Shown here in pieces: positions 27,001-41,446 of a stretch of DNA of 64,000 nt (position 1 is its first letter; every line of letters begins with the position of its first letter). Source of the stretch: Trochalopteron elliotii (taxonomy: Eukaryota > Chordata > Aves > Passeriformes > Leiothrichidae); the NCBI GenBank assembly GCA_024734555.1, contig JANPWX010000476.1, positions 489,021 to 553,020 of the forward strand, read 5' to 3'. Both the position numbers and the translations under genes were made by a program. The notes beneath the pieces are model-generated. The model was given only the letters and a program-made list of their open reading frames with translations. It was not told the origin of the DNA and searched no databases.

Positions 27001-30000
27001 TTAATTCTGCATTCACCCGGCCTTTGGAGACTGTGCTTAACATGATTAGTGCTGCTGTCTATCCAGCTTCAGTGCTGACCGTGCTTTAAAAGCTGAAAGT
27101 AGAGCAGATGTCTTCTGCTACCCAGAACATTAGAGCTGAAGTCTTCTCGGAGGGCAAAGAATAAAGATGAAATCTTTTCACAAGGAGCATAAAAGAAATG
27201 CCAATATTCTTGCACACACTCCCTGTAGTACAGCTCTGCCTTGTTTTCGGCTGGGTTGGCTTTTTTTTTTCTTTACTATAACCAGCAACAAAAGCTATTT
27301 TCCTGTAATTTTTTAATCAAAATTGTTTTATGGTTTTGTGTCCCTCTGACACTGCCTAAGTGTGCCATCTAATATATTTTCTCTAGCCTCCCAAGTTAGT
27401 TTTACCAAAAAAAGTTTAACAATAGTAACCAACATTTGCTTTTTAGACTGTATTAGCAGAAAAAAAAAGTAGGTCACTAAATTAATGACTTGAAAGCACT
27501 TACTGTAAGTAAAAGGATTTTAAAAAGTATAAAAAAGGCCTCTAAAATTATTTTGATAGTATTTTTGTGTTTAATACTATACTTATTACCATAGCTATTT
27601 TAAATATCTGTCAAAGAAACGTTTTATTTGTGTGCATTTGCTTGCAACTAATGCTGAGGAGACTCTAAAGATGAATTTAAATGTTAATTAAGGTTAGCTT
27701 TCCAGAAAACAAATTCTACAAACGTCTCAGGAATAAATTTATCACAGATTTTGAACCTGTGATCTGCAGAAATAAAGGCCACTAGCACAGCCGATGAAAT
27801 TAAACTTCAAAGGGAAAACTTGATGGTCCCAATTGTTTTAGTAAAATGAAAGAAAAACGCCACTTCAAAAGTTAGTTTTATTAACTGTATACAGGATCCT
27901 TGAACAGCTCCTTGGCCACATGCTCTGGCTGCTGTTATCTTACATGATAAATCTGTGCCACTGAGCCCCACGCTGACAAGACCTGCCGTGCGTATGTTGA
28001 TTACAGCTTTGGAAGGACCACCCAGAAAGACAATCCGATTGAACACCTCTCCTCCAGCAGTACCAGCTAACAGGGAATATACACACCAAATACACTGCCT
28101 GAAAAATGAAATCCTTGCAAACAATTTCAAGCAGAAATCTACCTATTGCAAAAAGACAAACTAAACCCACTTACTGCTCAGTGCTGTCAGATGCTCACAC
28201 TACTCCAGTCCACCAGCAAATCTGTTTCTGTCCCAGCTGAAATCATCTTTGGCAAAACTAATATTCCAGAGTGAGGAAGCCTTTTACATGCATAAAAACA
28301 TATCCATGCCTTGGATAAGCAGTGAAGCTTTTTTCTGGTTGCTACACATTTCCACTGCAGGAAAAGCCTGTTTGGTGAGTGGTCCCATGCTTTGTTTTCA
28401 TTGCATCTGTTTTAAAATATCTCAGAAACTTGGTGTTGAAAGCAACTGACCATATGAACACCCTGTTCTCTGCACATTCAAGTCTCAGCTATGTTTCTCG
28501 GACAGACTGATGCTGAAGCATCTTTAACAGCTCCCCAGTCTCAGGAACACACTGGTCTTTGTGCTCCTCGGGGCATCACTCAAAACCCTGCGGTTTCCCA
28601 AACCAATGCCTACATAAAAGCAGAAAAGCTGAAACAGATCACTGTGCACTTCCAGTACCTGCAGCTGTTACTTTGGAGCACAAAGATTAAAATTTCAGCT
28701 ACCAGGTCCTTCCTCCATCCCACTGCTGGATCCTGCGGAACGCTGAGCCACAAAAGCATCGATGGGAGAGCACAAGAAAAACAGCCTGGACACATATGGT
28801 TTGACTTAACAGTAACTGATTAAAGGTATTTTGACTAGTTCCACAGCTAAATTACGTGCACCTGTTACACACATTAGTAGTACCTACATCGTACTCCCAA
28901 ACACAAAGATGTGGGCTCGCGGATGTAAGAATCAAGAAGATTACATTTCACATGTTTATCACTGGAACAGAGTAGATTTATTTATCAATTTCACAGTTTC
29001 CTTGAAATAGACCATTTACATTAAAATAATTCCACCTAATATGCCATAAAATTAACATTTGAATACTCTAATTTATACCTTTTTATATAAATTTACTGTT
29101 AATTTTATGATCTGTGCGAAAATAATTTATCAGCATCCAGTTTTTAGTATGGATTTTCAGGGCCAAACCAAATGAATCCTGACAGAAAAATGTTCCTGCC
29201 TTTCTAATGCCTTTAATTTCAGTAATTAACCATAACCATGCCTGTTAGAGGCAGTCTAACGTGTCTAAACTTTTTTGATTCTTCACCAATGGATATGTTA
29301 TTTTTCTGCCTAGAACACATCTGATCCATTGGTTCACACACTACTCTGACACTGATTTGGCTTCAGTTTTGGGTCCATTTGGGGTAAATAAAGAGATAAA
29401 AGGATATGGTGGTCACAAGCATGGTAAACCGTGTATTGGAGGCACAACAGTACAAGGTAGTTAGGACACACTTCTCAAATTCTCTTTGCCTCCCGGCTGC
29501 TATAGAATAGCAGACAGAAAAAAAAAAAATCAAGAACATTTTATTGGAACAAATTATATAGTTCAGGGAGAAAAAAAAGGGACGAGTTTCTGAGCACACC
29601 CGATCTGAAACAGATGCAACTGTTCAGCTGAGTTGGGCATGGGAGGAGAGAGACATCTTTTTGAGCCTCGTGAGAAAAGTCTGCCCCGGGGTGAGAAAGA
29701 CAGGATGAGAGCAGTAACGCTCCAGAAGGCAGCTAAAATGTGCACATTTCCTCCACCAAATAAAAAACATTCTGGAACAGGCACTAAGGACCAAGAAAAA
29801 GACTGCAATGAAGCCATTCTTCGAGCCAGCCACATGAAGCACATTTTGGATCCCTTACATGATGGGTTAATCTTGAAGTCACCACACTGTAACCTGCTGA
29901 ACCTCCCTCCCTCCACACAGCAATTGAATATCTGACTTCACAACAATGATTTAAAAAAAAGAAATAAAATCATTGTTCCCACATGTCAAAATCAACATTT

Positions 30001-32839
30001 CAGTCACTTTTGAGCAGCAAAAGCAAAGAACACCCTCATTAGGTTAAGGCTGCCCAAAGTTATCTGTATCTTCTGCAGTGGACTTGGGGTCACACCTCCC
30101 AGCTGGCTCTGCTTAAGCTCAGCACAAACTGCACATGCTCAGCCCATGTAAATCAGATCTTTTATTGCCATGATCACATCGAGAACACAGGCTATCTAGA
30201 TGTGTAATTCATGCCTGTTTTTAAAATATATGGTTCCTATGGTTCCAGGTTTGAACAATATTCCTAAATGTTTCTGTGATACATAAGAAATTCCAGACCT
30301 TTAAGGGTGGAAGCTGATAGTGAAGAATTCCAGTAGCATCTTAGATACCAACTGAGAGGCAAAAAGTGGTGTGTAAGTATAAATGTCAATGTTCTGTTAC
30401 CCGTGGAGAAGAAACCAATCAACTCCAACTTTATTCCTGGAGAAGGACACCAGAAGGTAGGAATAGATGGGTCTATGGAAGAGTCAGTCATTATTCAGAA
30501 ATTATTTTAAAAAAGATAAGAGAAACAAAAGCTAGAGGCACCGTACCAGAGATTGATTGCTGCGACTGACTGCTGTCCCAAGAGATCTTATGACATTTTA
30601 ATTATCTTAAGCATTTGATTAATCAAATTTGCTGTTCTCAGTTGCACTCTCTAACAGTGTGCGCGTACACACAGATGCGCCTGTTGAGGAAGGGATGCTG
30701 CTCTGCACATACACAATCACTGTATAAATCCCTCCTACGCTGTCGTGTATCTGGGCCTCCATCCTCTGGGGATGCAGTTTGGGTCCACCTTTCCCAAAGG
30801 GAAGCTCACAAACCAAGAAAAGATGAAGACAAGCGCAGATACAGAACAGCTCCATATAAGAGAAACAAGATGGAGCAGCTTTCCTCAGCCTGGAAAAAGA
30901 GAGGAAGAATACAAGAGATGTCCACAAAATCATAAAAGGCATGGAGAACCAACTGGGGGGTGAGTGGCCATTGCCTCTCCCAGCGCCAAAAAGGGGAATT
31001 GGACAAATCCATGGAGGGAAGTCTGCACAGATACAGACACCATCGTCTCTGACAAAAAACCTGCTGGAAAGTCTTCTGGAGACTTATCCCCTCATGTCTG
31101 TACACATCTTAAGGTTAAGTATCTACTACCATACAATTTTGTTATGGAATTTCATCTTCTGAAGAAAAATATGCCTTTCCATCTCCACTCCAAACAAGTG
31201 TTGCAGGGTAAGCTCAAGGGACAATGAAAAGGAGAAGGAACCTCAACAGTGCAGAAGTGGGGAACAGCTGGAGGCACCAACCAGCCTTTCCCAAGCTCTC
31301 ACTCCCCAGGAATTCCTACTATCCCTGCTGGCACCCAGGGGGTGGGTGGAACCTGTCCAGGTATGCTTCATGAAGGACAAGAAGAAAGTCTCAGCTCCTA
31401 GGAACTCTGAAGTCCAGCATTCTCCTTCCAGTGCTGCCAATAGGCAACAGGGCCAGGAAGAGATTAATGAGAAGACCCAACGGGTCCGAGAGAGAGGGTC
31501 ATTCATGAATCCTGCCGAATAGAGAATCCCTGCATCAGATAGCCTTCGGCTTGACCATCCCAGGGACAGTCTTTCTTAAGAAACTAAAACAAAGCTTGCT
31601 TATGATTTAAAACCAGTGGGGAAGGCTTTTTGCAGTTACTTGCAGAAGTGCTGTTTGTGCTCAGCACTGAACAAGTACCAAAAAATTGAGCTTCCCAAAT
31701 TTTTCTTAGGAAACATTAGAAAAATCAGCCCTACCACTCCCCGTATCCCAGCTGTGACAAAGACAGATCCTCAGCTTCAGAGAGGGTCTGTGGACTCTGG
31801 AGTTAACACTAGTGGTACCTGAAGCCATTAAAAGAGACTTATGGACAGCCACCAGAGCACTCCGCATCCTCCATTCAGAACAACTCCACGACTGCCCTCA
31901 AATGTAAAAACCTGCTCATAAATAAGTCGGAACCCATCACAATTAAGCTATTTCACTATTGGAGATCATAATTGAAATCAAAGAGATTATTTACTCCAAA
32001 GACTCCAAAGTCAAATATCTGCTGAAATAAATATATAGTTTGGAAAAAATTGTAAGAAGATGACTACATTATTACAGTAACTTTTACATCTGTCATTAAT
32101 TTTCACTTGGTTTTATCTTTTCTCCTACTCTGCATCCAATTTCACATTGACTTGTGTTTTATTGCAATCCCAATGCAGAGCCTATCAACTGAAAAGACTA
32201 ATAATTGCCTACGAAATGCCTATGAAATGCAGCAAATAGCGCAGATATTGTTTCCCTTTCCTTAGCAGAGCACAGTGTCTTGAGGCAATTGGCATAAAGG
32301 AGGATCGACAGCCTTGAAACAATCTCTTTCCAGAATGTAAAGCAGCTACAAACACATATGTGTAGACCAGAATGTTTCCCACCAAACCTGGGAAGAGTTA
32401 ATCAAGTTGCACTGCTTGAATACATTGGTGAATGATGTTGAAATGGCACAGGAACATTCTCTAGCCCGGCACATCCCAGACAAACTTCCCCCAGTGACCA
32501 TAATTTAAGGCAATATTTTAAAAGAGCGCTTTAAATCTCAGCGCTACAGAGAACTGCTGAGGCCTGTAACAGAACCCCTCTTGCCTTCTTCCCCTGACAA
32601 CACACCGAGCTCAAAAGTATACGTTTAACTCCCAAGGGTCCTACCTGTCTTTCAGGAATTTTTATAAAGTAGATGGCTACCTCGGGCTATTTAAGTACTT
32701 TGTACTAAGATATCAATGGCATGTATAGAGATATTCCTTTGATCATTACACCAGTGGAAATAAATAAGAAAACAACCCCTAAATCTTCACCATATAAATT
32801 CATGCTTGGAACTCACTGACATAAGAATCATCATACCAC

Positions 32840-32885
32840 AGAACCACATTATAGTATTCAATAGAACCACATTATAGTATTCAAT
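32840..32885. repeat. Perfect 23-bp tandem duplication
   Basis: The 23-bp unit beginning AGAACCACATTATAG occurs twice head to tail (32840-32862 and 32863-32885) with no mismatch. This indicates a recent slippage or microhomology-mediated duplication. It could be polymorphic in copy number. Confidence 0.95.
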
Positions 32886-34844
32886 TTAGTCTCTGTGTTC
32901 TCACTCATGTGATAGCCTTTGATATTCCCCATGCTGAAAAATGAATACATTTTACTACAAATATAATTTGTGAACAAAGCCCTTTTTATTTTGGTTTCCT
33001 ACTGAAGAACAAGAAACATAAAGTTAAAGGAGGAAATCAATAGCTGGGTTAATTATTAGCCAAAATCAACAATAAATGAATGAAATGGAGATTTTCTCTT
33101 TTGTAATTTCTAGCAGTGCATTTCAAAATCTTCTTTTTATTGTTCTGCTACTCAGTTCAAAATTCAAATTATCATTAATATGAGGCAAAATTTAACTGTT
33201 TTCATTACCTGCACTGAAGATACAGAACCATCTTCCTTTCACTATATAACTAAGCCACACCAAATGAAATGTTACGCAAGTTTTATTTTAAAGGCTGCTC
33301 TTGAAGAAAGAGAGGATGTGAACATCTGTGAAAAACAAGTGCAGAAAGAAGACTAAGATATGCAGATAAATCATTAGTTATATGAAGACATGAAACAGGC
33401 ACCCAAAGAATGGCATAAAATGTAAATGAACTTTGGGATCTGGTCTCTTAATTTGACAGCTGTTTGACAATTGCAAAATGGAAAACTGACCTCAGACAAC
33501 TGTGTATAAACGAGACTATTAAGCAGAAGAATTTCATATGGAATGATACAATATACACTGCAATAACTCCTCACATGGGAATAGATAAATGTAGACTGGA
33601 ATTTTTATTGTCTTTGAAGGTGGTGTTGTTAAAAATGCTTGAATTTCACAAAGGGGAGCTCTATGCTACATTATCACAATTAATGCCACTTTCTGAAACA
33701 CAATGATTGTTGCCTGCAGAAAGAATGCTCACACAGAACTCACAGGCACGTATCCAAGCATATGTATCCAGTATATCTCCAGTGTCTGGAGACGTAGAAG
33801 AAAAAGCCTCCTGCACTTGAGCTGCAAATCTGAAATCAGCAAAATTATACAATGAATAGGTCATGGGATAACTTATCTGAAGGGTTTCTTTGGAAGTGTT
33901 GCAGTCACAATTATACATGGAATCTGTACACATGGAATCACCAAAGCAGCACTAGAACAGACACTGATCCTTGGAGAGAGTGGCTTAAGGAAATGCTCTG
34001 CAATTTTGGCCTCTATGGACAGATCTTCTTGGAAAGAGTGGCAAAGCAGTCAGGGGGAAGCTTCTACTGCTTGAGGCACAGTTAAGATTTTATATTCTCA
34101 GCAGTAACAAAGAATTAAACATGAAACAGAGAGAAAGACTACTTTTAGATATAACCGACCATTTCTACTCATTGTCTACTGCTCTGAAAAGGGCAGATCT
34201 TCCAAAAGCATCCCCAAGCACCACTTCTTCACATTCTCGCACAACATAAAGAGCTCTTCATGACAAGTATGTTTCATTTCAAAGCAGTTAAGCACTTGGT
34301 TCTTCATTCTATTCCTCTCTTTGGGACAAATACTTAAAATTAGCCTTTCCTACCTCTCTTTTTAACCACAAAATAAACCATGCAAGTGTCACAACCTGTA
34401 ATAGGAGAGACAAAAAAGCACTTGCAGCAAAATCCAGACTTAGAAAGAGAGGTTACAGCTTTCCAAGCAAACCTAACAAAAGGTCAGCAGCGACAGCAGC
34501 AGAAGCAAAGATTTTGAGAGTCAAGTGAATCCAGCAGCTGGACTTCTGGATAAAAAAGCAATTTGCTGTCTACTACCTTTAATTTTCAGTAGCAGCTTGT
34601 TAGGGCTGTAATCTGTTGGGGTTTTGGGGCTTCAGTTGTTTGGGACTTTTTTCCTAGATCTTGTGTTCAGTTTTTATGTCTCGATGTAATTCAAGTGGTC
34701 AGTAACAAAACTGAAACTGAAAAATAAATCAAATCTCAAATATATCCCAATCCTATCCCAAAAATAAAGCAAATTCCAAAGACATCAAATGAGACATGAG
34801 CACCATCACCCAAAACTTGAACATCCAAACCTCTGCACTGTCTG

Positions 34845-35170
34845 AAGAATCATAGTCACAGAATATCCTGAGTCAGAAGAGACTCATAAGAACCATGGAG
34901 CCCTGGCCCTGCACAAACAATCCCACTCCGTGCCTGAGATATTGTCCAAACACTCCTGGATCTCTGGCAGCCTCGGGGCCATTACCATTCCCAGGGAAGC
35001 TTCCTCAGTACCCAACCACACTCTTTTTGCTCATTTCTAACTTGTCTTTTGCTGAATGTTCCATTCGTGTTTTCAAGAGAGACTAAATAACCATCCCCTA
35101 AACATCTTCTCCCAGCCAGTTGTGTTTTTACAGCCCTTCATGACACTCTGCCTCACGGTCACCTACTTAA
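34845..35170 (-). mobile_element. CR1 LINE 3' fragment
   Basis: In the minus direction this is a CR1 of the subfamily whose complement begins AATCAYAGAATATCCTGAGT. Recognisable blocks include CCCTGGCCCTGCACA, ATTGTCCAAACACTCCTGG and GGCAGCCTCGGGGCC, ending near the CTCACGGTCACC block. It is diverged and 5' truncated. The same subfamily recurs at 56325-56465. Confidence 0.85.
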
Positions 35171-36775
35171 TGCTACTTGGAAACTAATTATGACATTGTA
35201 ATAATACTACTGATTTATTCTTACACAATCCTGGCAAACATCCAACTCTACTCTAAATTAATCCCAGATATGACCAGAGCTATGGAATCAAATCTGCATG
35301 ACGACTTGAAGAAAGTTTGTGCTTTATAGGTTATCCATTTTCTCTGATTCTAGCAGTAATTCTAATAAAATACTTGAAATCTCCCTACAAAACTTGCACT
35401 GCTCATAAGCCTCTGCATCAGCTCCTGGCCCCACTTCAAAAGAAACTTTAGAAACATCCAGATCAGTAGGGAGTTGAAGTCAACCGTCATTTTACAGGGG
35501 AGGCACGAATGATTTCCACCAGGATTGGTCCTTGCCCTGAAGACTTTAATCAGGGGATGAAGAATGTGCACTCAACACACAGATCACAGTTCAACATCTC
35601 CCCACTACAGCTGGAACTCTGCCAGGTGATATCCTCCAGTAGTCCCTTGCAGACATGATTCTGCTACTTACCCTCACACCAACAGGAAGTTTCCTCATTG
35701 AGGAAAACTCAGCTGAGCAGAATGAGCCTGCGTGAAGGAGGGCTGGCTCTGCTGCACACTCCCGCTGCCAGGAAGAGGCCAAGAATAATGGTAAAAAAAC
35801 TTTGGGAATCAGGCTGTAACCAGCACAAGCAGCAAGAGAAACACAGCAGAGATCTCCCTTCACTGTAACTTTATTTTTTATTCCCTATTCTGCTCCCTTG
35901 CTGCCTAAGGCCGTTTCAGATAAACACTTTTATAATGGATGCCCTTCAAAGATAATATTTTACTTTTAATGCCCTTTAATAAACACAAGGCATTCCAAGT
36001 CTTTAAGCAGCTAATAAGAGGTTTTTATTTTTAGAAGTATCTAATTTCAGAACATAAAAATGAGTTTGAGGCCAAACTATCCAGCTGCTCTCAAATGCCA
36101 GCACCTTTATAGTACTCTCTGAAGTTACAAATGATTGTCATGTCTCTGTTGGGAGCACCAACATAAATCTCAATTATAATAAGAAGTCTTAAAAGAAGAA
36201 TTAGAGGGACAGATTTTCATCTTCTAGAAGCCTGGTTTACTTCAAAAATTTACATAATCTATACAGATCCAGGCAGAGTTAGCCTTTAGTGACCTGAGAA
36301 TACCAAACCTCCGAGATCCGCAGACATGTCTGGTTTAAAGTCAAAGCTTATATTATTAAACTGCTATAACTCTTATGTCTCCATCCATGTGTGCAATTTT
36401 ATTTCTTGTCCTAGTTTAAAGATACTTCCAACATGCCCTGTGCTTTTTAATCTGGATGATGTACCTAATGATTTTGGTATTGAAAACTAACCTCCTCCTT
36501 TGGTTTCCACACAGATCTCATAAAAGCCCAAAGAAATGGATTACTGCCCAGAGCTGTGGTTTACTTGTCCATTAAACAGCTTATGCTTAAAATCCTCTTA
36601 AAAAGTCACTTAGTGGCAAATGGTTATTCAACACTACAAATAAAATTTTTCTAAAAAAAAAATTTACTTCAGCTTTCTATTCATACCAGTGTTACAATTC
36701 CACTGGGGATAGTGCTGAATTTTTTTATGCAATTTGAATGGCCATTTCCCACCAGCACCCAAGAAACTGTGGAGC

Positions 36776-36801
36776 TATATGTATGTATGTATATATATAT
36801 A
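36776..36801. repeat. TATG/TA compound microsatellite
   Basis: Three GTAT-type units run into a (TA)n tract. It is a simple sequence repeat without other meaning that I can see. Confidence 0.9.
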
Positions 36802-39800
36802 GTCTACACCTTCCCAAGGAATGTGTCATGAATAATGAATTTTAAAACAAAAAATCCAGCCATTAGCAACTATGGGTCAAGATATCTTTTTAGGACAACT
36901 GACAAATGCCCCAAGAGCTGGCAACATGAATGCTGTACATGCCATGTATGCTCTTCTTACCATAAATTAGGTAGATCACATATTGGAAAGCTGTTGCACA
37001 GCCTAAGCATGAATCGAAGATTCAACATACCTTGCTAGTGCCTAGAGCAACATCCAACCCAACATGTGAACAGCAATACAGGGAAAAATTGAAAAACATT
37101 CTATGAGCAGGAATATTGATCTGCATAAATCAACTCTCAGTGAGCTTCTTGCTTCTTGTAGGATGTGACGTGTGTTGATCTTCAATCAACTCTCAGCTGC
37201 ACTACTCAATAACTGTACCAACACTCACAAGCTTTGACAGATCTTAAAAATTCCTGCAGCACTTTCAAAGTTCAGTTAAGCCATGTCCAGAAAGATGGAT
37301 GGTCCTTGAGTTTTTACATGCTTAAAGTAGCTTGTTTCCATTCAAGATCGTATCTCTAACAACAGCTACCTTCTTTGATTTTTACAGACTAATCACCTCG
37401 ATTTTCAATCTTCTCTCTGTGCTCCCCTGAAAGACTGAAGTGTGGGACTCGCCAAAGTGTTTCGGTTTCTAGAGGCAAACCCACATACTTTCACACTATA
37501 ACTTCCCAGATGGCAAACTCTTCAGGACACACATCATTACCTTCTTATGCTGTAAAACTATATATTCATATATATGCAATTTATATAATAAATAAGAAAA
37601 TTCAGTGCTACCACCACAGACATGAAGGGAAGGCTCCTCTATTACCTGTACCTGCTGTAACATACTCTACTTCAAAGACCTATTACAGTGCCTTGAAAAA
37701 TGTTTAAATGAGCACGGGCACAGGAGCAGACAACTGGTATTGCATACGACAGGGAGTTTTCCAAACTGGAAGCAAACCCACCCACTGGTGTATCCCCTCT
37801 GTCAGAGAGCACCTGATCAGGCTCTCTATGACCTGCCACCCTGACAACCCTAGAAGGGCTTTTCTTTGCAGCTCATACAAACAAGAGAATTTGAGTGCTT
37901 GCTCCAGCCGAGGCCTGCACCAAAGCACGATGATCTCTCTCCTACACAGTTCAACTCTTCACAGGCAGTTGACAACCAGAGTGTGGAACAAAGTCAAAAA
38001 TCAAAGCAGAATGAAACTTTATCTTAACAGAGACAACAGTCACAGAAGATTAAAGCAAGAGGACTTTCACTCCGTTTTACTGCATATAAATCCTTTCCAA
38101 TGCTAAGATGATGAAGTAGAATGTGAACTCATGGTATTTATGTAGTATTTTTTAACAACGGAAATTTGAAGAGAACCCTAAAATAATTCCAAAGGAAAAG
38201 GACTGAAAGAATGCTCTGGATTTGTGTTTCAATGAGCTACTCCCCAAAGAAATGGTATCGCTTTATGAGTTGTACTTTGCCACATTGTTGCTATTTTTCA
38301 TACAGCACAGTACACTAGTTCCTGTACTGCTGTTTCTGAAACTGTCAGGAGTCTAATTCAAGGCAATAAACAGGTTGAATATGGCACCATTTAAATTACA
38401 AAAAGAGCCATTTCACTACTTATCTAATAAGGTTAGAATTTAATCGTTGCACTGCTGAAGGAACTCTGAGCTATTTGAAAATGTCAAAGCATGTACTTAA
38501 TGACTGGCAAAAAACAATAGTTATTTTCACTCTTCTAAGCTTAGAAAGGCAACACCCCTATGGATCAAAAGGCCAGATAAATCTTAAGTACTAGGTTTTC
38601 CCTTTTGTCTAGTCCTCTCTTCACATTCCCTCATTTCAGCCCTTTGAAATTCCTTTGTTCTGTCCATGATCAGGGTTTCCGGGGGAAATCTGGCGTTGGA
38701 TCTAAAGGAAATTCCACATCACTGAAGTATTCTTGACAATTCATCACTTGGTAAATTATTTCTTTCTTACCCCCTACCTTGCTTGTACCCAGTATTTCCA
38801 CAGAACCTGTAAGCGTGGTGCTAATGAGACAAAACTTACTGTTGCATCCAAATGCATCATCTCAAGGAACTCTGTAATGCACAGAAGTTAAGGGGCTTCT
38901 GAAGTCGCCACCAAAAGTTCCTGTCCATCACAGTGGTATTTCAGAATAACAGGAATCTGATCACTCCCAGCCCATGTCTATCACCAATGCCTGTGCAGAT
39001 GAAAGGACAGTTTCAGATGGAAAGAAAACAGAGGACCACGAGGCCATTTCCCTTGCTCTGTCCTGGCAGGACAAAGGAGACTGCAGTCTCCACACTGACA
39101 TCTCCAAAAATTCCACTTTACCACCCTACCACCTTGCTGGTGCTCATTTAGGAAATTAGCTGCTCTTCAACAATGCAACCAGGGAGAGAAAGCGAGTCTG
39201 CCCTGTTAACAATGGCACACACTTACTTTGTGCATCCACAGAAAACTACCTTTTTCAAATCAGGAAGCAGGATGATCCATAAAAAGGGGGCACAACTTTA
39301 AATTCATTTTGTTATCCACTGTTTATGTCATTGTTGGATTTGAATATATATGAGATGCAACACAAGAGTAAGAATCACATCAAAACATATTGACTTTAAC
39401 TGCCCTAGAATCTGAAACTTTATGCCAATAGTGAGAGCCACAGAGGGTGGGAAAGTAGTAACAAAGGTGTCATTATACTCATCTTCTTTGTCTTTGCTGA
39501 ACATCACAGTCGTGACTGAGGTCTAAGTCCCTAAGGGTTATTGAATCCATCCACTTTAAGACTCTTTGCCTACCATACTCACACAACATGCATGCAGGCA
39601 AAGAGAATTTCCTTCAACAATAATATGCATTAATTTGTAGTATTTTTCTAAGACCCTTTATCAAGCTTCAGTTGTGGGTCAAATGATTCATGCTTTGCAA
39701 AGATAATCTTTGCATTTAAAATTTATCAGTCCTTCAGAGGGTGGCTCTCATTAGTGCTCATCATTCTCACTGCTCATGAAATATACTCTTACAAGCTGAG

Positions 39801-40987
39801 CTAGTCCTATCAACAATTCCACCATCCTAACTTGATCCAACTGTTGCAATTATGAATCATCTGTTGGAGCTGTAAGGTATGATCTTCAATGTCCACTAAT
39901 GAAGGCTGCCAGCAGCTAAAATATCAAAGCAGCATATATCAACACAGTTTAGAGCACAAGATAGACTTCCAGTGTTGCACTTCTCTTATATTTATTATCC
40001 ACTGTAAATTACATCCCAGGCTGCCTCTGCCACTGACAGTCCTGAAGTGTGCAGTTCAACACCAGGTTTTAATAACCCATCCTGCTAGTTGTTTGATCAC
40101 TGGTGGGAATGGAGAAGGGGGAGAGATGAAAGACCAGGTGGCTGCTGCAGGCAATCAGTTCAGTCAAAACAAAGGGACTTCAGAGAGAGACAGAGATGCA
40201 TCAGGTGTGAATCCCAGATGAGCAACTGGGAATGTGGGAGTGTGCCCTGACTGAGCTGACTGACATTCGCCATTCCCAGGAAAATGGTAAGCGCCTGCTA
40301 ATGGGATCATTCCAGAGGCAGAAGGGGAAAGGTGCTATAAGCTGGGCATGAAATATTCTAATATGGAAAGCCAAAACCTTGGTAAGTCATTTTAGACTAT
40401 TTCTAAATCACTTCAATCATTCAACTATATCATTTTTACATACATTGTACAGGGCAAATCTTGTTTGCATTCAAAATTAGTTCTCTCATTCCAATATGAC
40501 AGTGCAGTTTTCTGTGAGGGGAAGGAGCAAAAGGATAAATTTTCAGAGATTTCAAAAGTGGGCAAGAAAGAACTTTGAGGAGTTTACTTAGCAAAAACCT
40601 CCTGTACTGAGTGGAGGTGGTTTGCATGATCTGACAGAAGTCAGCTCCTCCAACTTGGAGCAGAGCATATTAATAATATTAACATCAGAATAAAAAGTTC
40701 CCACTTCATGGACATTCAACAAAATACATCTTTGGCAGGAGAAGTTTGGTATGGAGATAACACCAAAAACACAGCTAGTTTTGGGGAACAGAACTATTGC
40801 TCTTCTCTTTTGTGTTGAATTTCTTTACTGGGATTAAAGAGAAAGGGACAGAGGGACTACCGGAATCACGCTATTTTTATTTTCCACTTCATCAATAACC
40901 CAGGCATCTATCACTAGACATCACTTCCTATGTATTACTTTAACAATTGGGTTGGTGGGTTTTTTTCCTGTTACAGAGTTCCTAAAC

Positions 40988-41017
40988 TTTTTTTTTTCTT
41001 TTTTTTTTTTTTTTTTT
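40988..41017. repeat. Poly-T tract (T10 C T19)
   Basis: A T tract broken by a single C sits a few bases before the 5' end of the plus-strand CR1 at 41022. Since the CR1 runs in the plus direction, this is not its own 3' tail. It is a simple repeat, or possibly the T-rich target into which the element inserted. Confidence 0.9.
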
Positions 41018-41021
41018 CCAG

Positions 41022-41446
41022 GCAGCAGGTCAAGGGGGGTGGATTCTGCCCTTCTGCTCTGCTCAGGTAAGACACCACCTGCCAAGCTGTCTCCAGCTCT
41101 GGGGTCCCAGCACAGGAAGGATGTGGAGCTGCTGCTGGCATGAGTCCAGAGGAGGCCATGGAGATGCTCTGAGGGCTGGAGCACCTCTGCTCTGGAGACA
41201 GGCTAGGAAAGGTGGAGGCGTTCACCTGGAGAAGAGAAAGCTCACTGAAGCCTTTCAATACTTAAAGTGGACTTGTAAGAGGAGGACAGACTTTTTGAGC
41301 ACAACCTCTTGTGACAGGACAAGATGTGATGGTTTCAAAATTCAAAAGACAATATATTTAGACCAGATAAAAGAAGACCAGACTTTTTTTTTTTTTCAAT
41401 GACGATAATCCAGTAAGTGGACTGACAACTGGAGGAAAGGCTGCAC
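41022..41446 (+). mobile_element. CR1 LINE fragment, longer than most here
   Basis: This plus-strand CR1 piece carries the blocks GATTCTGCCCTTCTGC, GTCCCAGCACAGGAAGGA, GAGCTGCTGCTGGCATGAGTCC, CCTGGAGAAGAGAAAG and CTTGTGACAGGACAAG, then decays. It includes part of the 3' region of the reverse transcriptase ORF, now broken by indels and stops. The plus-strand ORFs at 40952-41143 and 41121-41402 are remnants of it and not host genes. It lies antisense to COX10. Confidence 0.93.

Larger units (their letters stand above)
23667..34844. other. Gene-free AT-rich DNA, presumed COX10 intron 4
   Basis: About 11 kb without a supported gene. It holds a C11 run at 24079-24089, an A-rich run near 29518-29529, a more GC-balanced pocket at about 27.8-28.1 kb with a 107-codon minus-strand frame of unknown meaning, and a 23-bp tandem duplication at 32840-32885. 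No transposon with recognisable ends was seen. Confidence 0.45.
35171..41021. other. Gene-free AT-rich DNA, presumed COX10 intron 4
   Basis: Nearly 6 kb with no supported exon or RNA gene. It contains a TATG/TA microsatellite at 36776-36801 and a long T tract at 40988-41017 next to a CR1. Open frames here (the largest is 132 codons at 37708-38106) resemble no known family. Confidence 0.45.

Noticed and set aside
40952..41402. Plus-strand ORFs of 63 and 93 codons near 41 kb
   Set aside because: Their sequence is CR1-derived and includes a poly-T translation (Phe run).
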